Of a stretch of DNA of 19,304 nt, positions 7,804 through 15,049 are shown in pieces. Made by a program: the position numbers and the translations under genes. Numbering within the stretch: position 1 is the stretch's first letter; each line of letters starts with the position of its first letter. The stretch spans positions 1 to 19,304 of the forward strand of contig CAYRXM010000094.1 in assembly GCA_964428175.1 (NCBI GenBank), in the 5' to 3' direction. The DNA comes from CAYRXM01 sp964428175. Lineage in GTDB: Bacteria; Chloroflexota; Anaerolineae; JAFGEY01. The notes under the pieces were generated by a model. The model had not been told where the DNA came from and did not search any database. It saw nothing but the letters and a program-made list of their open reading frames with translations.

Positions 7804-8784
7804 TCAACTCACCGATCCCGCCCGCGGATCGGCAAAGCGAATGGCCGAAAAACAAAGCGCTTCAAAGTGCTTGAGCCAAAAGCGTCGCCCCAGCACGTTG
7901 GCCGACTCGAAATCGACCGCACAGCCGGCCTTGCCGCGCTCCCGACCCCAGGCCAACACCCGGGCCAGCAGCTGCTCGCCGACGCCCGTCCGGCGGACGG
8001 CCGGGTCGGTGTAGCCGAAATCGATGCCCATCATCGACTCGCCCTGCACGCTCGTACACGAATCCTCTTTGCGCAGTTTCCCGCGAATGCAGCCCACCAA
8101 TCGCCCCTCTTTTTCGGCAACCACCGAGACTCCATCCTGACCCAGAAATTCCCCGGCCACCACCTGCTCGTCGGACGGCTCGTGCGTCAAAAAGACCGGC
8201 GCTTGCGCCAGATAATGACTCAACGCCCCATCGAGCCGGATCAGTTCGGGCAAGTCGGCGTGCTGCGCACGGCGGACGGTCAGGCCCTCGATGTGAGGTC
8301 TGTCGTCCCCGGCATCCCAACGCGTCGAGCGCACGGCATCGACCACCACCAGCCCGAACCCGCTCCAGTACAACAGGTCGCGCAGACGCACGTCGTCGGC
8401 AAAAAACGTGATCGCGTGCGTGAAACTGCCATCGCCGGCCCACTCGCGCGACATGGCATCATACATCGACTGAAAAACGCGCTCGACTGCAAGTTCCCCC
8501 GCCACGGCGTGCCCCCACTCGGGCACATAGACGCCCCGGCTCAAACCCTTGAAATTGGGAATTCCACTATAGCCGATCAGGTATCCGGCCAAACGACCAT
8601 CGACAACCGCCGCCACGCCGGTTTGCGTGCCCGCAATGTCCTGCAAAAGCGCGGCGACCGTCTCCATCTGCCCGTATTCGACGGGCAAATAATCGAATCG
8701 CTCGCACTGCGCTTTATAGCCGGCGACAAACAGCGCCGCCGCATCTTTAATATGCTTTTTCACAAAAGGTTCGATGGCGATCAA
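7804..8784 (-). CDS. Tandem GNAT-fold N-acetyltransferase
   Basis: The 326-residue protein has two GNAT-like halves. The C-terminal half (about 168-315) carries the acetyl-CoA pyrophosphate-binding motif A, RRTGVG (264-269), followed by the expected helix and a late ESANVLGRRFW segment. The N-terminal half (about 1-150) looks like a degenerate GNAT fold without a clear motif A. Substrate is unknown. The start is TTG 8784: GGAGGA is 4 nt upstream, and any longer start would run into the terminator hairpin and the tRNA-Leu gene. It sits just after the tRNA and 11 bp before the FGGY kinase, so it may be reached by read-through from the tRNA promoter. Confidence 0.82.
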   Translation of the reverse strand: MIAIEPFVKKHIKDAAALFVAGYKAQCERFDYLPVEYGQMETVAALLQDIAGTQTGVAAVVDGRLAGYLIGYSGIPNFKGLSRGVYVPEWGHAVAGELAVERVFQSMYDAMSREWAGDGSFTHAITFFADDVRLRDLLYWSGFGLVVVDAVRSTRWDAGDDRPHIEGLTVRRAQHADLPELIRLDGALSHYLAQAPVFLTHEPSDEQVVAGEFLGQDGVSVVAEKEGRLVGCIRGKLRKEDSCTSVQGESMMGIDFGYTDPAVRRTGVGEQLLARVLAWGRERGKAGCAVDFESANVLGRRFWLKHFEALCFSAIRFADPRAGSVS

Positions 8785-8788
8785 CGTG

Positions 8789-8794
8789 TCCTCC
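8789..8794 (-). promoter_or_regulatory. Ribosome binding site fixing the TTG start of the GNAT gene
   Basis: GGAGGA on the minus strand is 4 nt before TTG 8784. No ATG competes nearby, so the site decides the unusual start. Confidence 0.7.
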
Positions 8795-8795
8795 A

Positions 8796-8840
8796 CAAAA
8801 CAAGACAGCAGACAGTCCAAACCGGGTTGGGCGTCTGCTG
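8796..8840 (-). terminator. Rho-independent terminator of tRNA-Leu, ahead of the GNAT gene
   Basis: On the minus strand CAGCAGAC (complement of 8833-8840) pairs with GTCTGCTG (complement of 8806-8813). The loop holds a further CCAA/TTGG stem. A TCTTGTTTTG tract follows directly. It lies 13 nt beyond the tRNA 3' end and ends right at the GNAT ribosome binding site, so the gene downstream is seen only by read-through or by another promoter. Confidence 0.65.
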
Positions 8841-8852
8841 CACACACGCCAA

Positions 8853-8937
8853 TGGGGCGGATGGGAGTCGAACCCACACGACCAGTCAAGGTCAGCGGAG
8901 TTTAAGTCCGCAGCGTCTGCCATTCCGCCACCGCCCC
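8853..8937 (-). tRNA. tRNA-Leu (anticodon UAA)
   Basis: The 85-nt class II tRNA folds on the minus strand. The acceptor GGGGCGG pairs with CCGCCCC, and A73 is the discriminator base. The anticodon stem GCGGA/UCCGC encloses the loop CUUAAAC, giving anticodon UAA. A long variable arm (GACC...GGUC) and the T-loop GUUCGACUC are present. The 3' CCA is not encoded and must be added after transcription. A consensus promoter sits 10 bp upstream. Confidence 0.95.
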
Positions 8938-8947
8938 ACACCCAAAC

Positions 8948-8976
8948 ATTGTAACCCAGGCGATGAAAAAAGTCAA
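8948..8976 (-). promoter_or_regulatory. Strong sigma-70 promoter of tRNA-Leu
   Basis: On the minus strand TTGACT (8971-8976), a 17-bp spacer and TACAAT (8948-8953) form a near-consensus promoter. Its predicted start site at about 8941 is only 4 nt before the mature tRNA 5' end. Confidence 0.85.
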
Positions 8977-8978
8977 AG
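8948..8978 (-). repeat. 31-bp repeat, copy 1 (tRNA-Leu promoter)
   Basis: Positions 8948-8978 match 13608-13638 in 30 of 31 bases and in the same orientation. The only difference is A8953 versus T13613, in the -10 box. Sequence similarity stops at both ends. Confidence 0.9.
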
Positions 8979-9079
8979 CGACCCCGGTGAAATTCGGTCG
9001 GCTGCCTGGATGCCCGTGGCGACGGCGCGTTGCTGGAGACCATTTGAGTTACCTTGCTGCTGCCCCTCACCGACCCCCG

Positions 9080-9109
9080 TTGGACAAGCGCACGAAGGGA
9101 TGCTACAAT
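9080..9109 (+). promoter_or_regulatory. Putative promoter of the beta-helix protein gene
   Basis: TTGGAC at 9080-9085, an 18-bp spacer, and TACAAT at 9104-9109 preceded by TGC (an extended -10). The expected start site is near 9116, giving a leader of about 134 nt before ATG 9250. Confidence 0.6.
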
Positions 9110-9115
9110 AGACCT

Positions 9116-9249
9116 GTACCGGAACACTGCCGGGGGAATGCCCCGTACTCGATGCAGGGCATATACGCCAGGGGCAGCGTGCCGCAGTCGCCGACGAGGC
9201 AGTGATTTGTCTGATAAAGCCTGGGATATTCTGAAATAAGGAGTGTGCT
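9116..9249 (+). other. Long, possibly structured 5' leader of the beta-helix gene
   Basis: About 134 nt without a credible ORF. It contains CGG/CCG and GGGG/CCCC hairpin possibilities bracketed by two GTAC copies between 9115 and 9160. It ends in AAGGAG before ATG 9250. No known riboswitch class is recognised. With the tRNA promoter (8948-8976) and 100 bp of unassigned sequence, this fills the 312-bp gap between the tRNA and the gene. Confidence 0.35.
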
Positions 9250-12200
9250 ATGAAATACCAAACTCGCAGTTTATTTCCATACTTGCTGCTGGGCGGATTG
9301 ATTTTGGCCCTGATGATCTCGACCAGCGGCGCGTTCGCCGGCCCCCTGCCGCAGGCAGAAGAGGAAACACCCACGCCCATCGCTCCCACACCGCCCCCTC
9401 CGACGCTGACCGTCGAACAGGCCGCGCCAGAGGCCGGGCTGACCGCCCTGGAACTGGCGCGCCAACAAGGGCCGGAAGCGGTGGTCGCCCTGGCGCAGGT
9501 CTTGCGCGGCGCGGCGCTCGACGCGGCAATGCCCGAGATTGTCGAGGCGCAGCGGCAAATTGCCCTTGCTGCCCCACCGCGCCCGGCGACGATTTCGGTG
9601 AGCCTGGCTGAAGAAGAGGCGATTTTGCAAGCCCAGGCGGCGCTCGATGCCGCCAGCCGCGCGCGGGCGCTGGCAGGCCACGACGATCCGGCCGAGTACA
9701 ATGCGCCGCCGCTGCCGCCCTTGCCGCCGCAAACCTACGAAATCAGTTCACAAGTCGACCGCACCGTGGGCAGCGGCTGCACCTATGCCACCATCGCCGC
9801 CGCCATGATGGCCGCCAACAACGGCGACCGGCTGTTGTTGGAAGGCGGGGTCGTTTTTACCGCCAGCCTATCCATTCAAAAGAGCCTGACCTTACAAGGC
9901 GGCTATGCCGGCTGCGCCAGCGGCTCATCCGATCTCACGACGATTAATGCTAACAATGTCGGGCGAGGAATGTACATTTACGACAATCTCACCGTCACGC
10001 TGGAGAACTTGAACGTCACCAACGGCAATACAGCCGCATACGGAGCCGGTATCTTTGTGTATACGAATACCCACCTGATAGGGACGAATCTCAACATCTA
10101 CAACAACACAACCACGGCTCTGGGCGGCGGCGTGTTTTTGTGGGGCGCCCGCGCGACGTTCACCAATACCGAAATCTTTAACAATACCGCGCCTGATGGC
10201 GCCGGCGTCTATGGGGTGTTACGTGGCAGCTATGCCCCTGCACTGAATCTAGCCTCCAACAGCGACATCTATGACAACAACGCCCTCACCGGCGCCGGCT
10301 CGGGCGGCGGGGTCTACATGAACCAGGGTACCGTCATTGTGACCAACAGCTCCGACATCCACGCCAATAACGCCATTGAAGGCGGCGGGGCCTATTTGAT
10401 CTCCAGCACGCTGACGATTGAGGGCGAATACTCTGAAATCATGTTCAACACCGCCACCGGCAACGGCGGCGGCGTGTACGCCCTGGGCAGCACGGTCAAT
10501 GTGCGTGATAGCGCCGCGCTGTATGCCAACGCCGCCGGTACGGGCGGAGCGGGCAATGGCGGCGGCGCCTATCTGGACAATAGCGATCTGTGGGGCGACA
10601 AGGCGCTGATTTACCACAACACGGCGACTGATTTCGGCGGCGGCGTCTATGCCATCAACGACTCATTGCTGGATATGGATCTGGGCGGCTATCCCTGCGC
10701 CGGTCCGCGCTGCAGCCAGTTGAGCTATAACACTGCCACCGGCACTTATGGCGGCGGCGCGTATGTCCGCGGTAGCGAGGTTGACCTGCGCCAGATCTTT
10801 GTCGAGAATAACACCGGTTCGTTAGGAGGGGCCATCTATGCCTGGCGCGATCCGACGGCGGCGATACGCGCCGTGTATATCTACAATTGCCTGTTTGCCG
10901 GGAACAATGGCGGGTCCGCCGATGCCATCCGATTGTATGCGGGTACAGGGGAGACAACGCGCATGATCGGCAGCCACAACACCCTGGCTTACAACCCATC
11001 TGCCGGCGACGGCATTGCCATCGCCACAGGTGGCTCTGGCACGCTGAACCTGGATTTGAGTAATTCTATTGTATGGGGCCATACTACTTCGCTCCCGACC
11101 GGGCACACCGTCACTTATTCCGACATTCAGGGCGGCTATACCGGTACGGGTAATATGAATGTTGATCCATTGTTCATTGCCCCGGCCAGCGCCAACTTTC
11201 ACCTGCAAAGCCTCAGCCCGGTCATCGACCGCTGCACCACGGGCCAGGCGCTCGACTTTGACAACGAACTACGTCCGATCACCTACGTCCGGCCGGCCAC
11301 ACCCTACGATATGGGCGCGGACGAGGCCAGCGCGCGCGTGGGCATCAACGGTGCGACCTGCACTTACGGGCGCATTCAGGATGCGGTGGACGCGGCGGCC
11401 TCCGGTGATACGATCCAGGCGACGGCGGACATATTCTTTGAGACGGTGAATATCAACGGCAAAAACCTCACCCTCGTCGGCGGCTACGATGTGGATTGCA
11501 CGACCTACATCACCGGCACAACCATCGTGGACGGCAGCGCAAGTTCGGACAGTGTGTTCGACATCGCCGCCAGCATGGTGACACTGCGCAACTTGCAGAT
11601 TACCGGCGGCAACGCCATCGGCGGCGGGGTAGACGCCGACGCTGGCGCGCACGTCACCCTGGATAACCTTCGCGTCACCGGCAACACCGGCACGTATGGC
11701 GCCGGGTTGTACGTCGGCACTACCGCCGTCATGACCCTCACCAACGGCACGCGGATCGAGAACAACACCGCAACGATAGACGGCGGCGGCGCGCGGGTGT
11801 GGGGCAAGTTGGTGATCACCAGTTGGCTCGGCGGCATCACCGATAACACCGCGCCTAATGGCGGCGGCGTATCCGTGCCGGGCGGCGTACTGGAACTGCG
11901 TCCGGGCCACGTCGGGAACAACCAGGCCACCGCGGCAGACGGACGCGGCGGCGGCATCCACGTTCTCGATGGCGGCGTCATTACCGCGACCGGATCGTCC
12001 AACGTTTACCGCAACAGCGCCTACGACGGAGGCGGTATCTATGCCGATGATGCCCGTGTCACACTATGGGCCGTGATCCACAGCAACACGGCTGCCAACA
12101 ACGGCGGCGGCATCTACCTGACCAACGGCAGCGTGCTGTACGCCGCCAGCACGAGCATCGGCGATGATTATCCAGGAAGACACAATGAGGCTACTGCCGG

Positions 12201-13386
12201 CGCCGGCGGCGGCATCTATGCCCAAGATAGTACGGTCGAGTTCAATGGCCGGATCTATAACAACCGCGCTGCGACGCAAGGCGGCGGCATATTTGCCATA
12301 TCCAGCACAATTACGCTGACCGATGCCTATGTGGGCGGCACAGGCGCGAATCAGGCCAACCAGCTTGGCCCCGATGGGCATATTGGCGTGGGGTTATACT
12401 TGAACAGTGGCACACATGCCACGCTCGACAATACCGTGGTTGCCGGCAATACTTTTCAGACCACCGGCTTTGCCTATGGCGGTGGCCTTGCCCTGATGAG
12501 CAGCAGCATTGTGACCATGACTGGCAGCAGTGTCGAGAATCACCTGGCGCCCTCCGTCGCTGACGGGCGCGGTGCAGGCATCTATATCAACAACAGCACT
12601 GTCACGCTGGATAACAGCCGGGTCATCAGCAACACAGCGGGGACTGCGGGGGGCGGACTCCGCCTTTGGAACGAAAGCACGCTCAATGTTCTAAACAACT
12701 CGGTCATCGCCAACAATCACGCGCTCAACGGTCCAGGGGGCGCGATTGCGGCAGAAGGCACGCCAACCATCCATATCTCGAATGCCACGCTGCGCGATAA
12801 CACCGCCACCACCAACGGCGGCGCGATTTACATCGACGCGGGCGCGCTGAACGTCGACTATACCTATCTGCACGGCAACAGCGCCGCGCGCGGCGGGGCG
12901 GTCTACCAGACGGGGACCACCCCGGCAGCCCAAGTCTCCAACAGCCTGATCTATCACAACACCGTGACGGACTCTGGCGCCGGTATCCACACAGACGGCG
13001 GCGCATTCATCCTGTACCATGTCACCCTGGCCAACAACGTCGGCGGGCCGGGCTTTTCCGGCGTTGCCAGCGCGGTCTATAACACCATCGCCTGGGGCAA
13101 CGGCGGCTATCCCGGCTTTGCCACAGCGCCCACCACGTTTTCGTGCAACATTGACGACGGCGGCAACGCCGGCCTGGACCAAGATCCGCTGTTCGTGGCC
13201 CCCGGCGCGGGCGAGGACTATCGCCTGCGCAGCGGTTCGCCCGCCATTGACGCCTGTTCCACTGGCCTCTCGCCTGACCTGGACAACGTGCCGCGTCCAT
13301 TGGGCAGCGGCTATGACATGGGCGCCTACGAGTATTACCTGAACATGATCTATCTCCCGCTGATACTGCGCAACCACGCCCCATAA
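9250..13386 (+). CDS. Large secreted right-handed beta-helix protein with two tandem modules and a YLPLILRN tail
   Basis: The 1378-residue protein is predicted to be exported. It has a signal peptide (1-30, cleavage after AFA), a Thr/Pro linker TPTPIAPTPPPP (41-52), a helical region to about 150, then two beta-helix modules (about 175-690 and 697-1365). Both modules open with a C-T-Y...A...GD segment and a LTL-x-GGY strand, run through many N-N-T-A...GGG(V/I)(Y/F) turns, and close with SP(V/A)ID.C, a D-(F/L)-D-N segment and DMGA(D/Y)E, the end seen in 'choice-of-anchor Q' beta-helix proteins. The last 13 residues MIYLPLILRNHAP may be a surface-sorting tail. A carbohydrate-binding or adhesive role fits the fold, but no catalytic residues can be assigned. 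AAGGAG precedes ATG 9250. Coding is certain. Confidence 0.9.
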   Translation: MKYQTRSLFPYLLLGGLILALMISTSGAFAGPLPQAEEETPTPIAPTPPPPTLTVEQAAPEAGLTALELARQQGPEAVVALAQVLRGAALDAAMPEIVEAQRQIALAAPPRPATISVSLAEEEAILQAQAALDAASRARALAGHDDPAEYNAPPLPPLPPQTYEISSQVDRTVGSGCTYATIAAAMMAANNGDRLLLEGGVVFTASLSIQKSLTLQGGYAGCASGSSDLTTINANNVGRGMYIYDNLTVTLENLNVTNGNTAAYGAGIFVYTNTHLIGTNLNIYNNTTTALGGGVFLWGARATFTNTEIFNNTAPDGAGVYGVLRGSYAPALNLASNSDIYDNNALTGAGSGGGVYMNQGTVIVTNSSDIHANNAIEGGGAYLISSTLTIEGEYSEIMFNTATGNGGGVYALGSTVNVRDSAALYANAAGTGGAGNGGGAYLDNSDLWGDKALIYHNTATDFGGGVYAINDSLLDMDLGGYPCAGPRCSQLSYNTATGTYGGGAYVRGSEVDLRQIFVENNTGSLGGAIYAWRDPTAAIRAVYIYNCLFAGNNGGSADAIRLYAGTGETTRMIGSHNTLAYNPSAGDGIAIATGGSGTLNLDLSNSIVWGHTTSLPTGHTVTYSDIQGGYTGTGNMNVDPLFIAPASANFHLQSLSPVIDRCTTGQALDFDNELRPITYVRPATPYDMGADEASARVGINGATCTYGRIQDAVDAAASGDTIQATADIFFETVNINGKNLTLVGGYDVDCTTYITGTTIVDGSASSDSVFDIAASMVTLRNLQITGGNAIGGGVDADAGAHVTLDNLRVTGNTGTYGAGLYVGTTAVMTLTNGTRIENNTATIDGGGARVWGKLVITSWLGGITDNTAPNGGGVSVPGGVLELRPGHVGNNQATAADGRGGGIHVLDGGVITATGSSNVYRNSAYDGGGIYADDARVTLWAVIHSNTAANNGGGIYLTNGSVLYAASTSIGDDYPGRHNEATAGAGGGIYAQDSTVEFNGRIYNNRAATQGGGIFAISSTITLTDAYVGGTGANQANQLGPDGHIGVGLYLNSGTHATLDNTVVAGNTFQTTGFAYGGGLALMSSSIVTMTGSSVENHLAPSVADGRGAGIYINNSTVTLDNSRVISNTAGTAGGGLRLWNESTLNVLNNSVIANNHALNGPGGAIAAEGTPTIHISNATLRDNTATTNGGAIYIDAGALNVDYTYLHGNSAARGGAVYQTGTTPAAQVSNSLIYHNTVTDSGAGIHTDGGAFILYHVTLANNVGGPGFSGVASAVYNTIAWGNGGYPGFATAPTTFSCNIDDGGNAGLDQDPLFVAPGAGEDYRLRSGSPAIDACSTGLSPDLDNVPRPLGSGYDMGAYEYYLNMIYLPLILRNHAP

Positions 13387-13431
13387 AAAACAGCAGACCT
13401 GCCCGGTCGCGGGCCAAAGGCCTGGCAGGTC
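13385..13431 (-). terminator. Minus-strand intrinsic terminator at the 3' edge of the beta-helix gene
   Basis: GACCTGCC (13396-13403) pairs with GGCAGGTC (13424-13431), with an inner GGCC-AAA-GGCC stem. On the minus strand the hairpin is followed by TGCTG and then T6 (complement of 13385-13390). The T-tract orientation favours termination of leftward transcription. In the plus direction it is a hairpin without a U tract. Confidence 0.55.
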
Positions 13432-13601
13432 AAACCCAATTTAACGGCTCGGCCTACCGGCGTAGGCCGGGCCGTTGTTCTGACTCCAGATAGCGGTGTG
13501 GATGTCGAGAATCGTCTTGGGCGCATGTTCGCCAATCCCACCATGGAAAGCATGGATGAGAGAAAGGGCATGCCATGCCGTCTGCAGTGCGGCAAAAAAT
13601 G
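13391..13601 (-). ncRNA. Candidate unannotated small transcript, promoter to terminator
   Basis: The copy of the tRNA-Leu promoter at 13608-13636 would start leftward transcription near 13601, and the minus-strand hairpin with T6 at 13385-13431 would end it. The product would be about 210 nt. It contains a stable 15-bp hairpin (13443-13476) and a short CCATG/CATGG hairpin near 13540. No known RNA family is recognised. Confidence 0.3.
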
Positions 13602-13611
13602 GGCGAGATTG
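13441..13611 (-). other. Open minus-strand frame without a start codon, possible gene remnant or small protein
   Basis: Between the TAA at 13612-13614 and the TAA at 13441-13443 a 56-codon frame is open, with no ATG, GTG or TTG. Its text (for example LSLIHAFHGGIGEHAPKT and TILDIHTAIWSQNN) reads more like protein than the other frames here. It lies inside the predicted transcript from 13601. It could be the 3' end of a decayed gene, a CTG-initiated peptide, or chance. Confidence 0.25.
13443..13476. terminator. Stable intergenic hairpin, probable terminator of the beta-helix gene
   Basis: The 15-nt arms 13443-13457 and 13462-13476 pair around a CGGC loop, with a single G-T wobble. The plus-strand flank is GTTCTG, a poor U tract, so termination in this direction is plausible rather than certain. 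Confidence 0.5.
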
Positions 13612-13636
13612 TTACCCAGGCGATGAAAAAAGTCAA
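13608..13636 (-). promoter_or_regulatory. Putative leftward promoter in the repeat copy
   Basis: TTGACT (13631-13636), a 17-bp spacer and AACAAT (13608-13613) on the minus strand. The first -10 base differs from the tRNA copy, which would weaken it. Confidence 0.5.
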
Positions 13637-13638
13637 AG
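13608..13638 (-). repeat. 31-bp repeat, copy 2 (orphan tRNA-type promoter)
   Basis: 30 of 31 bases match the tRNA-Leu promoter region at 8948-8978 in the same orientation. No tRNA follows this copy. Confidence 0.9.
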
Positions 13639-13668
13639 TTTGTCCATTACCGCCATGTGGCGCAGGTG

Positions 13669-13677
13669 TGATATAAT
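13669..13677 (+). promoter_or_regulatory. Extended -10 promoter of the secreted CBM-like/receptor operon
   Basis: TGATATAAT is a perfect extended -10 element (TGn plus TATAAT at 13672-13677). No good -35 box is seen at the usual distance, which is normal for extended -10 promoters. The leader to ATG 13720 is about 36 nt. Confidence 0.6.
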
Positions 13678-13719
13678 AGGATCATCCTTATCCACCCCGA
13701 TTCGACAGGAGATGTTGCT

Positions 13720-15039
13720 ATGGCCCAACCACACAAACTCTTTTTGCCCGGACTGCTGGGCATATTGATCGTCCTGACAGCGATTGCGCTGTTCTCTTCG
13801 CAGGCCCGGCTTTCACTGCCCGCGCAGGCACAGGTCGGAACAGCTGAGGCTGCGTTGGTCAACGGCGGATTCGAGTTGCCATACGACGATGGCATTGCCA
13901 ATGGCTGGACATTGTGGTACATCACCGACGGTGGGTTTCTCAAAAAACCCAACGCCGCCCCCAGCACAACACCCCGTCCCGGCAGCGCGGAAAGCACCTC
14001 GCAATACCTGTACCCGCAAACGGCTTCTTATTACAATGCCTGCCTCTCGCAGCAGATCACCCAGGGGATCACCGTCGGGCACTGGATACGTTTTTCGGCC
14101 TGGGCGCGGGTCGATCTGGACATGATCACGCCCATAAGCGAGGCCCAAACCCGCATCGGCATAGACCCGAACGGCGGCGCCGACCCACTCGACATTCCCT
14201 TTGCAACTTATCCCGGCTATTGGGACACATTCGACGCCAACAATGGCGAATGGCAGCAGCTCTCAGTCGGGCTGCGCGCCACGTCGCCGACCGTGACGGT
14301 TTACCTGTGTGCATTGCCGAACGAGCAGATCGACATTGAGGTATATTGGGATGACGCCGAGTTCGCCAGCTCATCCGGCGAATGGATATTTCTGCCCCTG
14401 GTGAGCAAATCGCACTGCGCCAACCCCAGCGGCCTGTGGAACCCCGACCTGGAAAAATCGTTCGGCGAATATGCCGACTATCAATATCACGACGGGTTCA
14501 GCGGCTCGGTCGCCCCTTACTGGAACCCGTGGGTTGCGCCGCCCAGAGAGTACTCGAGCGGTGAAGAACGCGACAAACACCCCGAATATAACAAGACCGA
14601 CCGCGATTATCGCAAAATGACCGGCGAAGTGGCGCAGCAGTTCGGGCACAGCGCGTGGGGGCTGTACCGGGCCGGCATCTACCAGGTCATCGACTGCGTC
14701 AACCCCGGCGTGACCTATACGTTCAGCATCTATGGTTGGGGCTGGGTCGGCTCGCCAAACAATTACAACGACCGGGTGTCCGACAACACACAGCCGGACG
14801 CGCTCAAAATGCGTGTGGGCATCGATCCCTACGGCGGCACGGACTGGAATTCGTCCAACATTGTGTGGTCAGCGTTCAACCCCACCCCGCCTTACGACGC
14901 CTGGAACCTGTACGAGGTCACGGCTACCTCTCAAGCCAACAAGATCAGCGTGTGGGTCTATGCCGAAGCCAATGAATGGGGTATGCGCTACCACCAAACT
15001 TTTTGGGACAGCGCCAGTCTGACCATCGTTTCACCTTGA
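13720..15039 (+). CDS. Secreted protein with two tandem CBM/galactose-binding-like modules
   Basis: The 439-residue protein has an N-terminal hydrophobic signal (8-28, likely cleavage around AQA, residues 36-38). Two related beta-sandwich modules follow at about 47-217 and 240-437. Both open with an N-(G/P)-(G/D)-(F/L)-E type motif (NGGFE, NPDLE), carry an (R/M)-x-GIDP-x-GG-x-D core (RIGIDPNGGAD at 145-155, MRVGIDPYGGTD at 364-375), and end with a W-D-(D/S)-A strand. This layout resembles CBM4/9- or galactose-binding-like jelly rolls, so glycan binding is inferred. Between the modules sits IFLPLVSKS (223-231), like the C-terminal tail of the upstream beta-helix protein. AGGAG lies 8 nt before ATG 13720. 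The receptor gene follows after 10 bp, so the two are co-transcribed. Confidence 0.85.
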   Translation: MAQPHKLFLPGLLGILIVLTAIALFSSQARLSLPAQAQVGTAEAALVNGGFELPYDDGIANGWTLWYITDGGFLKKPNAAPSTTPRPGSAESTSQYLYPQTASYYNACLSQQITQGITVGHWIRFSAWARVDLDMITPISEAQTRIGIDPNGGADPLDIPFATYPGYWDTFDANNGEWQQLSVGLRATSPTVTVYLCALPNEQIDIEVYWDDAEFASSSGEWIFLPLVSKSHCANPSGLWNPDLEKSFGEYADYQYHDGFSGSVAPYWNPWVAPPREYSSGEERDKHPEYNKTDRDYRKMTGEVAQQFGHSAWGLYRAGIYQVIDCVNPGVTYTFSIYGWGWVGSPNNYNDRVSDNTQPDALKMRVGIDPYGGTDWNSSNIVWSAFNPTPPYDAWNLYEVTATSQANKISVWVYAEANEWGMRYHQTFWDSASLTIVSP

Positions 15040-15049
15040 GGACGAACCC

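Noticed and set aside
7867..9111. 414-codon plus-strand ORF across the GNAT gene and tRNA-Leu
   Set aside because: It runs antisense through both the acetyltransferase and a well-folded tRNA gene; an unlikely real protein.
10418..12381. Repeated GGCGGCGGC-type tracts that suggested a DNA repeat array or CRISPR
   Set aside because: They encode the G-G-G turns of the beta-helix protein, are irregularly spaced, and have no constant repeat or spacer length.
13560..13600. Possible tRNA remnant after the second copy of the tRNA promoter (shared GCAGACG)
   Set aside because: The shared 7-mer is at a different distance from the promoter, and no acceptor or anticodon stem can be formed.
13496..13768. 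90-codon plus-strand ORF across the intergenic region
   Set aside because: It overlaps the extended -10 promoter and the start of the secreted CBM-like gene and shows no protein-like features.
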